From: Coriobacteriales bacterium
GTDB lineage: Bacteria > Actinomycetota > Coriobacteriia > Coriobacteriales > JAEZZM01
Assembly (NCBI GenBank): GCA_029983705.1
Contig: JASBYZ010000005.1
Span: 1 to 34,291, forward strand
Direction: 5' to 3'
Length of the DNA stretch: 34,291 nucleotides
Shown piece by piece: positions 16,767-24,008 of this stretch. A model generated the notes under the pieces. It made no database searches. It worked only from the letters and a program-made list of their open reading frames with translations, and was not told the origin of the DNA. Numbering within the stretch: the stretch's first letter is position 1; the number at the start of each line of letters is the position of its first letter. The translations under genes and the position numbers were made by a program.

Positions 16767-17687
16767 CTAGAAACTCCCTTTAGAAGAAATAATAAGGCCC
16801 AAAATCACTGCAACGATTCCCGCAATAGATGCAAGGCTTAGCTGCTCGCCCAATAGTAAAAAGGAGGCTACAACTGTGACCACAGGAATTAAATACAGAT
16901 ATAGTGAGGAGCGTACTTCTCCAAGTTTTTCAATTGCTAAATTCCACAAAACGTAGTTAAGCGCAGATCCACCAAGTGCCAAAAAGCCTAAGTTTGTCCA
17001 GACTATAGGACCGCCCTGGCAGATCCATCCAAAGTCTACTTTCATAAAAGGAAACATAAAGAACGCGCTAATGATTCCCCAGAAAAATATACGCTTAGTT
17101 ACTGCTAAAGAATCAAATTCCTTAATCTCAACACTATCTTCAGTTTTTGGCTCAAAGCTGCCCATTCTAATTTCTCTAATAGAAATTGAATAACCTGTCC
17201 AGGTAATTGCTGCAAGAATAGCAAGCGCATCTCCTAAAAATGAAGGGGAAAGCTGGCTGAAGTTGCCGCCGGTAGACACGAGTACAACTCCTAAAAGAGA
17301 AATTACAAAGCCTAAGAAAAATCTGGGCTGAGGTTTAAAACCGTAGACCAGCCAAAAGGCAAGCGCAGTAAATATAGGTGCAAGGTCTGCAAGCACTCCA
17401 ACATTTGCAACCTTGGTATGCATAAGCGCGGTGTTTTCAAATATAAAGTAGAGGGACACTCCAAAGATGCCTGCGCCAATGTAGGGAATCTCTTTTTTGA
17501 AACCCTCAAATGGTACTCCTTTTGGCTTTACAATACTCAAGCACGCCCAGGCTAAAATAAAGCGAGAAAGTAGTATCTCATATGGTGTTGCCCCTGCATC
17601 CAAAAGCACCCTACTAAATATAAAAGTTAGACCCCAAAGAGTCACACAGATTAAGGCAAAAATAGTGCCCTGCGCGTTCCTTGACAT
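16767..17687 (-). CDS. EamA/DMT-family transporter
   Basis: This drug/metabolite-transporter superfamily permease of about 306 residues shows ten hydrophobic helices in two EamA repeats, the first with FALICVTLWGLTFIFSRVLL and the second ending SLYLYLIPVVTVVASFLLLG and LASIAGIVAVILGLIISS. Substrates of this family range from amino acids to nucleotide sugars and cannot be read from sequence. The longest frame starts at 17738, but AAAGGAGAGAG directly before the ATG at 17687 makes that the likely start; the discarded extension is Lys-rich. It overlaps none of its neighbours and feeds straight into uppP. Confidence 0.88.
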   Translation of the reverse strand: MSRNAQGTIFALICVTLWGLTFIFSRVLLDAGATPYEILLSRFILAWACLSIVKPKGVPFEGFKKEIPYIGAGIFGVSLYFIFENTALMHTKVANVGVLADLAPIFTALAFWLVYGFKPQPRFFLGFVISLLGVVLVSTGGNFSQLSPSFLGDALAILAAITWTGYSISIREIRMGSFEPKTEDSVEIKEFDSLAVTKRIFFWGIISAFFMFPFMKVDFGWICQGGPIVWTNLGFLALGGSALNYVLWNLAIEKLGEVRSSLYLYLIPVVTVVASFLLLGEQLSLASIAGIVAVILGLIISSKGSF

Positions 17688-17797
17688 CTCTCTCCTTTTT
17701 GTTGTCTTAGCTTTTTTACGAATAAGTTTCTTTGTCAATTAAGTTTATAATAGGAAATGATTGTAATACCTTACAATGCCTGAAAGGGGCATAAGTC

Positions 17798-18238
17798 ATG
17801 GCATACAAGAAAATCTTTCTTGCGCTCGATGATTCTCCACAAATGGACTACGTTTTTGAGCGCGCACTAGAAACTGCCGCACTTCATAAGGCTCATCTTT
17901 TAATAGGTCATGTCGTAAATAGTGGGCCTATGGAAGCTAAGTCTTCTCTTCCTCACGACTATATTCCTAATCAGATTCATGAATATGATGCACTTATTGA
18001 ACCCTACCTAAAACGGGCACAAGCTACTGAGGGGATTGCAAGTGTGCAATACACAAACCTTACCGGCCCTATAAGAGAAACACTTTTAGAAGAAGAGATC
18101 ATGCCATTTGATCCTGATTTAGTCATCTGTGGAGCGCGTGGGCTTTCGGTAATTAAATACGCCTTACTGGGAAGCGTTTCATCCTTTTTAGTAAAGCATG
18201 TAGACTGTGATGTACTCGTAATCAAAAACAAGGAGTAG
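17798..18238 (+). CDS. Universal stress protein (UspA family)
   Basis: A single Usp domain of 146 residues starts with KKIFLALDDSP and ends with the ATP-binding loop GARGLSVIKYALLGSVSSFL, which fits G-x2-G-x9-G-S/T, so this is probably the nucleotide-binding type. A GAAAGGGG SD lies about 7-8 bases before the ATG. A TATAAT hexamer at 17746-17751 may be its -10 element, though the -35 is poor. It is followed by thyX with one base between the stop and the ATG, so the stress protein and nucleotide genes are probably one transcript. Confidence 0.9.
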   Translation: MAYKKIFLALDDSPQMDYVFERALETAALHKAHLLIGHVVNSGPMEAKSSLPHDYIPNQIHEYDALIEPYLKRAQATEGIASVQYTNLTGPIRETLLEEEIMPFDPDLVICGARGLSVIKYALLGSVSSFLVKHVDCDVLVIKNKE

Positions 18239-18239
18239 G

Positions 18240-19166
18240 ATGCCTCATATGAAAACTCAAGCGAAAGTAATTATGGACTCACTTGTAAATGAAGCGAGAG
18301 TTACCACGCTCGAAGTTAGTTTTCCACGCTTTATCTTGCCGGAATTTAACACGCACCGCGTGTTTTCAAGAAATTCGGCTTCTTCACGTGCACGCTCAAT
18401 TAAAAGAACCTTTAAAGAGGTTATGGAAGAGCCCTTTATCCCAGATCCTTTTACCAAAAACCAAAAGGGTATGAGCGGTGTTGCAGTAGACGATAGCCTC
18501 CAAGAAGAGTCAAAGACTTACTGGATTGAAGCTCGTGACCAGGCAGTATTAAGTGCACTTGACCTCTTAGTTGGTAGAGAGAAACGTCAAGAACTTATTG
18601 GCGATAAGGTCTATGACTACGAGAAAGTTATTGATAACTATAAAATGGCAGAGGATAGCCCCTCCATTCACAAACAGCACGTTAACCGTATTTTAGAGCC
18701 ATTTATGTATCACACCACTATTGTAAGCTCTACTGAGTGGGATAACTTTTTTGAGCTTCGCCTTGCACCAGATGCCCAGCCAGAAATTAACCTCTTGGCT
18801 CACAAGATGAAAGAGGCAATGGACAGCTCAAAGCCTGTTGAAAGAAGCTATCACCTCCCTTACATGGAATACGATGAGCTCCCCGAAGCCTTTGATGTTA
18901 AGAGAGCTGTTGCAAGCTGTGCTTCAGTTTCATACAAATCACCATCAGAGTTAAATGACAGCGCAGTTGAGAGAATCTTCAAGATTATGCTTGACTCAAA
19001 GCACATGTCTCCATTTGAACACCAAGCTTTAGCTCCTGAGCACTTGAATGAGCTGCTTGAATTAATGGGCTGGCAGCTCAGCCAAAAAGAGGGTATAGAT
19101 TTTGCCGGTAATTTTAGAGGCGATATCGTACAACTCAGAAAAATTATGGAAGTGCTCATCAAATGA
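18240..19166 (+). CDS. thyX: Flavin-dependent thymidylate synthase ThyX (long form)
   Basis: ThyX makes dTMP from dUMP using FAD, NADPH and methylene-tetrahydrofolate. The signature is present as THRVFSRNSASSRA (38-51), matching RHRxxSxNxxSxR except that the first Arg is Thr. FELRLAPDAQPEI with the nearby His (LLAHKM) forms the C-terminal active-site region. At 308 residues it is longer than the classic enzyme (about 220-250), with an extra middle segment around residues 70-150. AAGGAG ends in the uspA stop region 5 bases before the ATG, and the ThyX stop overlaps the next gene by 4 bases (ATGA). Confidence 0.92.
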   Translation: MPHMKTQAKVIMDSLVNEARVTTLEVSFPRFILPEFNTHRVFSRNSASSRARSIKRTFKEVMEEPFIPDPFTKNQKGMSGVAVDDSLQEESKTYWIEARDQAVLSALDLLVGREKRQELIGDKVYDYEKVIDNYKMAEDSPSIHKQHVNRILEPFMYHTTIVSSTEWDNFFELRLAPDAQPEINLLAHKMKEAMDSSKPVERSYHLPYMEYDELPEAFDVKRAVASCASVSYKSPSELNDSAVERIFKIMLDSKHMSPFEHQALAPEHLNELLELMGWQLSQKEGIDFAGNFRGDIVQLRKIMEVLIK

Positions 19167-19750
19167 TATTTTGCATTTTTGGAGGCTCTAACCCAGGAAA
19201 TAATCCACGCTTTGCCGAGGTCTCAAAGGAATTTATTAGCGAGATAGCTGAGCGTGGTCACTCATTTGTCTACGGTGGTGGCTCTGATGGCATCATGGGG
19301 CTTACGGCAACTACTGCCCTTGAAAAACACGCTCATGTAACTGGCATTATTCCTCAATTTTTGATGACTGCTGAAAACGCAAAGACTGATATTGATGAGT
19401 TAATAGTTACTGATACCTTATATGAGCGCCTTGAATTAATGATGCAAAAATCAGACGTAATTGTGGCGCTCCCAGGAGGCTTTGGTACTATGCAAGAATT
19501 TTTTACTGCAATTACAAAGTCACAACTGGGCAGACATGAAAAGCCACTGGTTATTGTAAATGTGGACGGATACTATGATCCGCTTATAAGTTTAGTGCGC
19601 ACTATTATGGATGAAGATTTTGCACCTCAAGAGAACTCTTCTCTCTTTATTGAGGTCACAAGTCCACAAGAACTTTTTGAGGAACTCCCAAACTTTAAGC
19701 CAAACATTGGCAATAAATTTAAAGGACGAGAAAACCCTCTACTTAAATAG
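19163..19750 (+). CDS. LOG-family (lysine-decarboxylase-like) nucleotide phosphoribohydrolase
   Basis: LOG-family enzymes release a base from nucleoside 5'-monophosphates (cytokinin riboside phosphates in plants; AMP or related nucleotides in bacteria). The 195-residue Rossmann protein has CIFGGSNPGNN at the start, VYGGGSDGIMG (37-46) and the family motif ALPGGFGTMQEF (102-113) with the upstream Arg (ERLELMMQ). It starts within the thyX stop, so translational coupling is likely and a nucleotide-salvage role fits. It ends 12 bases inside the convergent cbiK gene. Confidence 0.87.
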   Translation: MIFCIFGGSNPGNNPRFAEVSKEFISEIAERGHSFVYGGGSDGIMGLTATTALEKHAHVTGIIPQFLMTAENAKTDIDELIVTDTLYERLELMMQKSDVIVALPGGFGTMQEFFTAITKSQLGRHEKPLVIVNVDGYYDPLISLVRTIMDEDFAPQENSSLFIEVTSPQELFEELPNFKPNIGNKFKGRENPLLK

Positions 19751-20548
19751 ATTAGCTGATTCTTTGAGGTGCTTAAGATAGACATTGAGCACCTCTTCTA
19801 TTTCCCCTAAGCCCTTCTCAAATGCCTCAACCTTATAGCCTTTGTTGCTGAGTACACTAAACCAGGAATCTTCATCTTCCTTTGAGGCCATATCATTTTT
19901 AGCGTGCTCTCCTGCTACAAATAAAAGGGGTGCAAGCTTTACCTTTGAAAGCTCACCAAAGTCTTTCTCATACCTCTCAATTTGAGCAAGTGCATCCTCA
20001 AAACTTGGATAGCCTTCAACCGTAGCAACAATAATATTTGGGAAAGACCTTAGACACTCATAGGCAAGTGCTGGGTATGCTGCATTCATTGGGTGCTCTG
20101 AGCCGTGTCCCATGAGCACTAAGACTTCATCATCTAAAGGTTTATACTCTTCTTTTAGAATAGACAAAACTTCTTTGTAGTCTTCTGGACCATAAAACAG
20201 AGGCTTTCCTAAAACAATCTGTTCAAAACTTTCTTGATGTAGCATAACTTGAAAGGCAATTTTATGAAATTCAGAGCCTGCAATTAAATGCATTGGTTGA
20301 ACAAGAACTCTTTTGACGCCTTCACAAGCAAGCTTATCTAAAATACTTTGGGGGCTATGATAAAAATCTCTCCTATCCGCAAGCTTTTTTCTAATGGTAT
20401 GAGAGGTATATGCAAGTTCTATTTGCACCTGTGGATACTCATCTGAAACAAGTTTATAGAGGCGATCAATACTTTTTTCTCTCACTTCATCTATGCTTAC
20501 GCCAAAACTCACGAGCACAATTGCATCAAAATTTACTTGTTCTCCCAC
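19739..20548 (-). CDS. cbiK: Sirohydrochlorin cobaltochelatase CbiK
   Basis: CbiK inserts Co2+ into sirohydrochlorin in the anaerobic cobalamin route. The protein opens with AIVLVSFGVSIDEVREKSI, has the N-domain HTIRKKL and VQPMHLIAGSEFH, and carries the metal-binding histidines in VLMGHGSEHPMNA and FVAGEHAKNDM, with the Glu of TVEGYPSFEDA between them. The longest frame starts with TTG at 20563, but that codon lies within the T-run of an upstream terminator-like hairpin; GTG at 20548 has AGGAG 5 bases ahead and is preferred (269 residues). No other cobalamin genes are in the window. It has no signal peptide, unlike periplasmic CbiK variants. Confidence 0.9.
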   Translation of the reverse strand: MGEQVNFDAIVLVSFGVSIDEVREKSIDRLYKLVSDEYPQVQIELAYTSHTIRKKLADRRDFYHSPQSILDKLACEGVKRVLVQPMHLIAGSEFHKIAFQVMLHQESFEQIVLGKPLFYGPEDYKEVLSILKEEYKPLDDEVLVLMGHGSEHPMNAAYPALAYECLRSFPNIIVATVEGYPSFEDALAQIERYEKDFGELSKVKLAPLLFVAGEHAKNDMASKEDEDSWFSVLSNKGYKVEAFEKGLGEIEEVLNVYLKHLKESANLFK

Positions 20549-20562
20549 ACGCTCTCCTATCA

Positions 20563-20600
20563 AGAAAAAAAGCAGGTAGCAAATCTAAACTACCCGCTTA
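20563..20600 (-). terminator. Terminator-like hairpin between the DUF2628-like gene and cbiK
   Basis: On the minus strand AAGCGGGTAG (20599-20590) pairs with CTACCTGCTT (20579-20570), with one G-U pair and a 10-base loop, followed by seven T residues (down to about 20564) and TCTTG. It would stop transcripts from the gene at 20636-21241. It ends only about 15 bases before the preferred cbiK start, leaving little room for a separate cbiK promoter. Confidence 0.8.
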
Positions 20601-20635
20601 TACTCATTATTTTCTCAAATCAAAAAACTGAGATA

Positions 20636-21241
20636 CTAATTTAAAGCTTCAAAGGCTGTTGGGTCACTCATCACAGCAAAAATTAAAGATCCAAGTGCAA
20701 TAAATCCAATAATTGAGAAGAGGATTGAAAGTACAATTAGTATGACACCAACAATAATCCAAGGTTTATCTGCCTTATTAAGTGCCTCAGTAGTTGGGAA
20801 CTTACCAGGCTCTGCACCTAAGAATGCAAGACTTTTACCGTATAGACCAGATAGAATATTTACAACTATACCAAGAAAGCCCACTAATGGAATGAATAAG
20901 TTAAGTATAAATAAGAGGATGCTTACACCTAAAATTGCAAGTGCAACCTTCCACTGGCCTCTTACAAAGAAGTAAATCCATGAAAAGAGGAAAGCTGCCC
21001 ATGAAAAGCCAGTGCCATCATGTGGTACCTGGCCACCATTTTTAACTACTAAGCCTTGAAGCCAAGAAGGAATGTTTCCATAACCTGATGGTGCTTGAGG
21101 CGTATAGTAGTTGGTTTGAACCTGAGGTTGTTGTACTGGTTGCTGAGTATAATTAGGCTGAACAGGCTGTTGGTTTAGATTTGATGCTGGTTTGTGCTCA
21201 GGAAACTCTGGTTGACCCGGCACCTTATTCTCGTCTGCCAT
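20636..21241 (-). CDS. Membrane protein with Pro/Gln-rich N-terminus (DUF2628-like)
   Basis: The 201-residue protein has a long disordered, Pro/Gln/Tyr/Asn-rich N-terminal tail (about residues 10-55, with repeated QQPVQ-like units), then GTGFSWAAFLFSWIYFFVRG, which resembles the DUF2628 motif of small membrane proteins, and two to three further hydrophobic helices to the C-terminus. The tail is probably cytoplasmic. Function is unknown. AAGGAG lies 7 bases ahead of the ATG and a terminator-like hairpin follows, so it may be monocistronic. No chemistry can be assigned. Confidence 0.75.
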   Translation of the reverse strand: MADENKVPGQPEFPEHKPASNLNQQPVQPNYTQQPVQQPQVQTNYYTPQAPSGYGNIPSWLQGLVVKNGGQVPHDGTGFSWAAFLFSWIYFFVRGQWKVALAILGVSILLFILNLFIPLVGFLGIVVNILSGLYGKSLAFLGAEPGKFPTTEALNKADKPWIIVGVILIVLSILFSIIGFIALGSLIFAVMSDPTAFEALN

Positions 21242-21297
21242 CTTAATTCTCCTTATATAATTGAAGAGATATATCTTATTTTAACGTTACCCCATTA

Positions 21298-22142
21298 TTA
21301 ATTGATTGACATCTCTTCTTTAATAAATTTACCAATTTGTAACTCTTCAAAGGCATTTTGTAACTCATCTTGTGTGTTCATTACAATTGGACCGCCCCAT
21401 GCAATAGGCTCATCCAAAGGCTTTGCCGATAAATACAAGATAATTGTCTCATCAGCATCCTTTGCTTGGAAGTGAGTACTTGTACCCTCTCCAAGTTTTA
21501 CCGCGCTTTTCTCGGCAATTTCCTCACCGGCAACGAGAGCGTCTCCAAGTAAGGTAAAGGCCATTACAGATCTATCTTCTTCGTCTTCGATTTCAATAGA
21601 CTGACCTGCCTTAAGATGAATTTCGTAATACCTAAGCGGATTATACTGCGGTGTAAAGCCCACAACACCCTTGTATGAGCCTGAAATAACGCGCAGGTAA
21701 CCGCCATCAAATTCATAAGATTTGATGTCATCTTTTCTAAGCGCGTGATAATCAGGAGATACCATCTTGTTATCTACGCTCAAATTGAGCCGAGCTGAAC
21801 TCCAAGCATGCGCTCAGAATCAGGAAGCATCTCTTCGTGCAAGATACCAGAGCCAGCCGTCATCCACTGGACTTCTCCGTCACTAATAGCATCTTCATTA
21901 TTAAGTGAATCTCTGTGAACCATATTACCTCGCACCAGAAGGCTAATAGTTTCTATGCCTCGGTGAGGGTGCATTGGAAAACCTGCACGGTAATCACTAG
22001 GATCAGTTGAATCAAAGGAATCAAGCATAAGTATAGGGTCAAAAACCTTGGCAGTTTGATTTGATAAGACGCGAACCAGGCTTACACCTGCTCCGTCCTG
22101 TGTACGAAAACCAAGGCTTGTATGGGTAACACTTCTTTGCAT
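21298..22142 (-). pseudogene. Pirin-family bicupin, disrupted by a 1-base deletion
   Basis: Two frames make one pirin of about 280 residues. The N-terminal cupin (22142-21780) has the metal ligands HPHRGIETI and GILHEE and ends LGVQLGSI then stop. The C-terminal half (from about 21790 to 21298) continues with NKMVSPDYHALR and the second cupin. Inserting one T (an A on the plus strand) between 21791 and 21792 changes CTCGGCTC to CTCTGGCTC and restores LGVQLWLNL, the canonical pirin junction. Thus a single-base loss has split the gene, or the base was lost in sequencing. Pirins are iron-binding redox sensors or quercetinase-like enzymes. The neighbouring dehydrogenase gene is also broken. Confidence 0.82.
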
Positions 22143-22216
22143 TTCATCTCCTTACTATATAGAAGGTTTAGCAATTACTTGTATTTACCCAAAACAAAAA
22201 TAAATCAATAAGTGAA

Positions 22217-22253
22217 ATAAAAATACCTCGGATACAATAACTGCATCCGAGGC
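22217..22253 (-). terminator. Rho-independent terminator after the SDR pseudogene
   Basis: On the minus strand CCTCGGAT (22252-22245) and ATCCGAGG (22233-22226) form a perfect 8-bp stem with an 11-base loop, followed by the T-rich run TATTTTTATTTC. It lies 27 bases beyond the stop of the dehydrogenase pseudogene and before the pirin pseudogene, so those two were separate transcripts. Confidence 0.8.
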
Positions 22254-22279
22254 ACGAAAAGAAAACGGCAAACTAAAAC

Positions 22280-23039
22280 TTAAACAGCAGTGTAGCCACC
22301 ATCAACAGGTAGGATTGCACCAGTTACATATGACGCCTCATCAGATGAGAGGAACACAGCTGCAGAAGCAACCTCTTCTTCCTTTGCATATCTCTTAAGT
22401 GGAACATGCTTTTCAATGTGAGCCTGGAATGACTCTGTAGCAAGAGTTGCCTCAGTTAAAGGAGATGCAAAGTATCCTGGGGCAATTGAGTTAGCGTTAA
22501 TGCCATACTTAGCCCACTCACCAGCAATAGCGCGAGTAAAGTTAACAACGCCACCCTTTGCAGCGTGATATACAGCACTAGGGAGCTCTGAGTTACCAAC
22601 AAGACCATACATTGATGAGATGTTAATGATACGTCCGTACTTATTCTCAATCATGATTTTGCCAAACTCACGAGTCATTAAGAACACGCCGTCTAAGTCA
22701 ACAGAAAGATCCTTCTTCCAGTCTTCATAGCTCGTATCCTCAATAGGAATAATAGCTCCAGCACGAGCATTTGTTAATGAGAATATCAACCTTGCCATAA
22801 TGCTCTTTAACGGTCTTTGCTGCCTCAACAACAGACTCTTCTTTAGTAACATCGCATGCTACTGCAAAAGCTTTACCGCCAGCCTGCTCAATTTCTGAAA
22901 CAACTTCATCAAGCTTTTCTTTTCTTCTTGCAAGTACCGCAACCTCAGCACCTTGTTTTGCAAGTGCCTAAGCCATTGCAACACCTAAGCCAGAAGAAGC
23001 TCCAGTAACAACTGCAACACGACCAGTTAAATCAAACAT
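22280..23039 (-). pseudogene. Short-chain dehydrogenase/reductase (FabG/gluconate dehydrogenase-like), two lesions
   Basis: Reading from the ATG at 23039 (GGAGGT SD) gives an SDR with the NAD(P)-binding TGASSGLG. Codon 24 is TAG (22970-22968), where the family has a Lys or Glu codon in AMAxALAKQGAEV. The frame continues through AVACDVTKEESVVEA to DILINK, where an extra T (plus strand, 22770-22772) shifts the frame; removing it gives DILINNARAGAIIPIED. The rest is intact: INISSMYG, the catalytic Tyr-Lys in VYHAAKGG and the end VTGAILPVDGGYTAV. One nonsense change plus one insertion make this a likely pseudogene. In-frame genes here use TAG as a normal stop, so recoding is not supported. Confidence 0.85.
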
Positions 23040-23061
23040 TACTACCTCCATTTACATATTT

Positions 23062-23081
23062 AGGACATGATATTTCATATC
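23062..23081. repeat. Imperfect inverted repeat in the SDR pseudogene promoter
   Basis: GGACATGA (23062-23069) and TCATATCC (23074-23081) are inverted with one mismatch around TATT. It lies between the CRP-like site and the start codon of the pseudogene, where a repressor site could block transcription. No T-run follows. Confidence 0.4.
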
Positions 23082-23091
23082 CCTTAATATT

Positions 23092-23107
23092 TGTGAGAGA
23101 TATCACA
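23092..23107. promoter_or_regulatory. CRP/FNR-family consensus-like site TGTGA-N6-TCACA
   Basis: The 16 bases read TGTGA, GAGATA, TCACA: an exact match to the classical CRP half-sites and spacing. The centre is about 60 bases upstream of the SDR start codon, a plausible activator position. The exact match is seen in the sequence; that a CRP-family protein binds here is inferred. Confidence 0.5.
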
Positions 23108-23201
23108 TAAGACTTTAGTCAAAGAAAGCGCAATTTGAGCAAGATTTGTTTGCTCTTTTCGTTTTTATCGAACATAAAAAGCCAACGTATTACGTACAAG
23201 C

Positions 23202-23969
23202 CTATCTTTTTTGCAATATTAGATAGTGGTTAAGATCGCGGGTTCTACCATCAGCATTAAACTGATCAAGCACGTGGGCGCGCCCTTTGACATGTTCAAT
23301 TAAAGAATCAATGTGTTCGCGAGAGAAATTTTGAGCATAGCGGTAGGCATCAGTTTCATCTTGCCAGCCAATAATATAGTCATTATCGCCCAGCCCATCT
23401 ATAGAAAATCTTTCAACAGCTTCTTGAGTTTTTTGGCGATGCTTTTCTTGTCGCCTTTCATCCCTCATAAACTGCCAAAAAGTAACAGCTATAAGTCCTC
23501 CTGATTTAGTTTTTGAAAGCAGGATATCAAGCACCTTTTTCTGAAGTGCAATACCTGGCACGTGATGCATAAAACCAAAGGCAACCACTAAATTACACTG
23601 GCCCACATTAATATCATCCAAGTTAAAAGAGCCAGAATTTAAAGCAGTTAAAAGGTCGTAGTTTTGAAAGCTCACATTAAAATCAGTAGGAAGCAGAGCC
23701 TCGCAGTTATCAAGTGCGTGAAAGTCAAAGTTCACATCAGGAAACTGCTCACGCAAAAATTCTTCAAAGCGCAAGTTGCCGGCTGCAAGATCATATACTG
23801 AGAGCTTTTGTTTAACAAAGACCTCATCGCCCAGCTCAACCTTGACGTAATCTAAAAGTTTGTGCCAGCCTTCCCAAGGATTATTGCGCGTGTTAGAGAA
23901 AGACGTAGCCACCTTCTTATAAAAATTTGTAGTTAAATCAATGAGCTTTTGTCGAGTGTTCTTATCCAT
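23202..23969 (-). CDS. Trm9/ALKBH8-like tRNA-uridine SAM methyltransferase (probable)
   Basis: This class I methyltransferase of 255 residues has a SAM motif VYDLAAGNLRFEEFL (58-72) and VVAFGFMHHVPG in the acidic/HH region. Three features match Trm9 and the ALKBH8 methyltransferase domain: the N-terminal FYKKVATSFSNTRNNPW (16-32), which resembles the YxxIAxxFSxTRxxPW of yeast Trm9; DYIIGWQDETDAYRYAQNF (197-215), like the PW...RYYHxF segment; and the end NHYLILQKR, like the NWxVILQK end. Trm9 methylates the cm5U side chain made by the Elp3 pathway. The gene is divergent from elp3 with 39 bases between the starts, which supports the tRNA-wobble role by context. AAGGA is about 8 bases before the ATG. 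No Trm112 partner is seen. The substrate is inferred. Confidence 0.72.
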   Translation of the reverse strand: MDKNTRQKLIDLTTNFYKKVATSFSNTRNNPWEGWHKLLDYVKVELGDEVFVKQKLSVYDLAAGNLRFEEFLREQFPDVNFDFHALDNCEALLPTDFNVSFQNYDLLTALNSGSFNLDDINVGQCNLVVAFGFMHHVPGIALQKKVLDILLSKTKSGGLIAVTFWQFMRDERRQEKHRQKTQEAVERFSIDGLGDNDYIIGWQDETDAYRYAQNFSREHIDSLIEHVKGRAHVLDQFNADGRTRDLNHYLILQKR

Positions 23970-23994
23970 GCATCAATCCTTGATAACTTTTGCC

Positions 23995-24000
23995 TATAAT
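23995..24000 (+). promoter_or_regulatory. -10 element of elp3, implying a leaderless transcript
   Basis: A perfect TATAAT ends 8 bases before the elp3 ATG at 24009, so the expected transcription start is within one or two bases of the start codon. No Shine-Dalgarno sequence is visible before the ATG. No good -35 is found at 16-18 bases. Leaderless messages are common in Actinomycetota. Confidence 0.5.
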
Positions 24001-24008
24001 CCTAAGCT

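Noticed and set aside
22280..22852. Reading the SDR as an intact 190-residue gene starting at 22852
   Set aside because: The first ~28 residues of that frame are non-homologous, out-of-frame sequence; the real SDR N-terminus with TGASSGLG is upstream in another frame.
22968..22970. TAG recoded as an amino acid
   Set aside because: Several intact genes here (uspA, ubiE, the 82-residue gene) end in TAG, and the same SDR also has a frameshift, so decay is simpler.
23136..23166. GAGCAA/TTGCTC hairpin followed by T-rich sequence as a plus-strand terminator
   Set aside because: The stem is only 6 bp and no plus-strand gene ends upstream; the flanking genes are on the minus strand.
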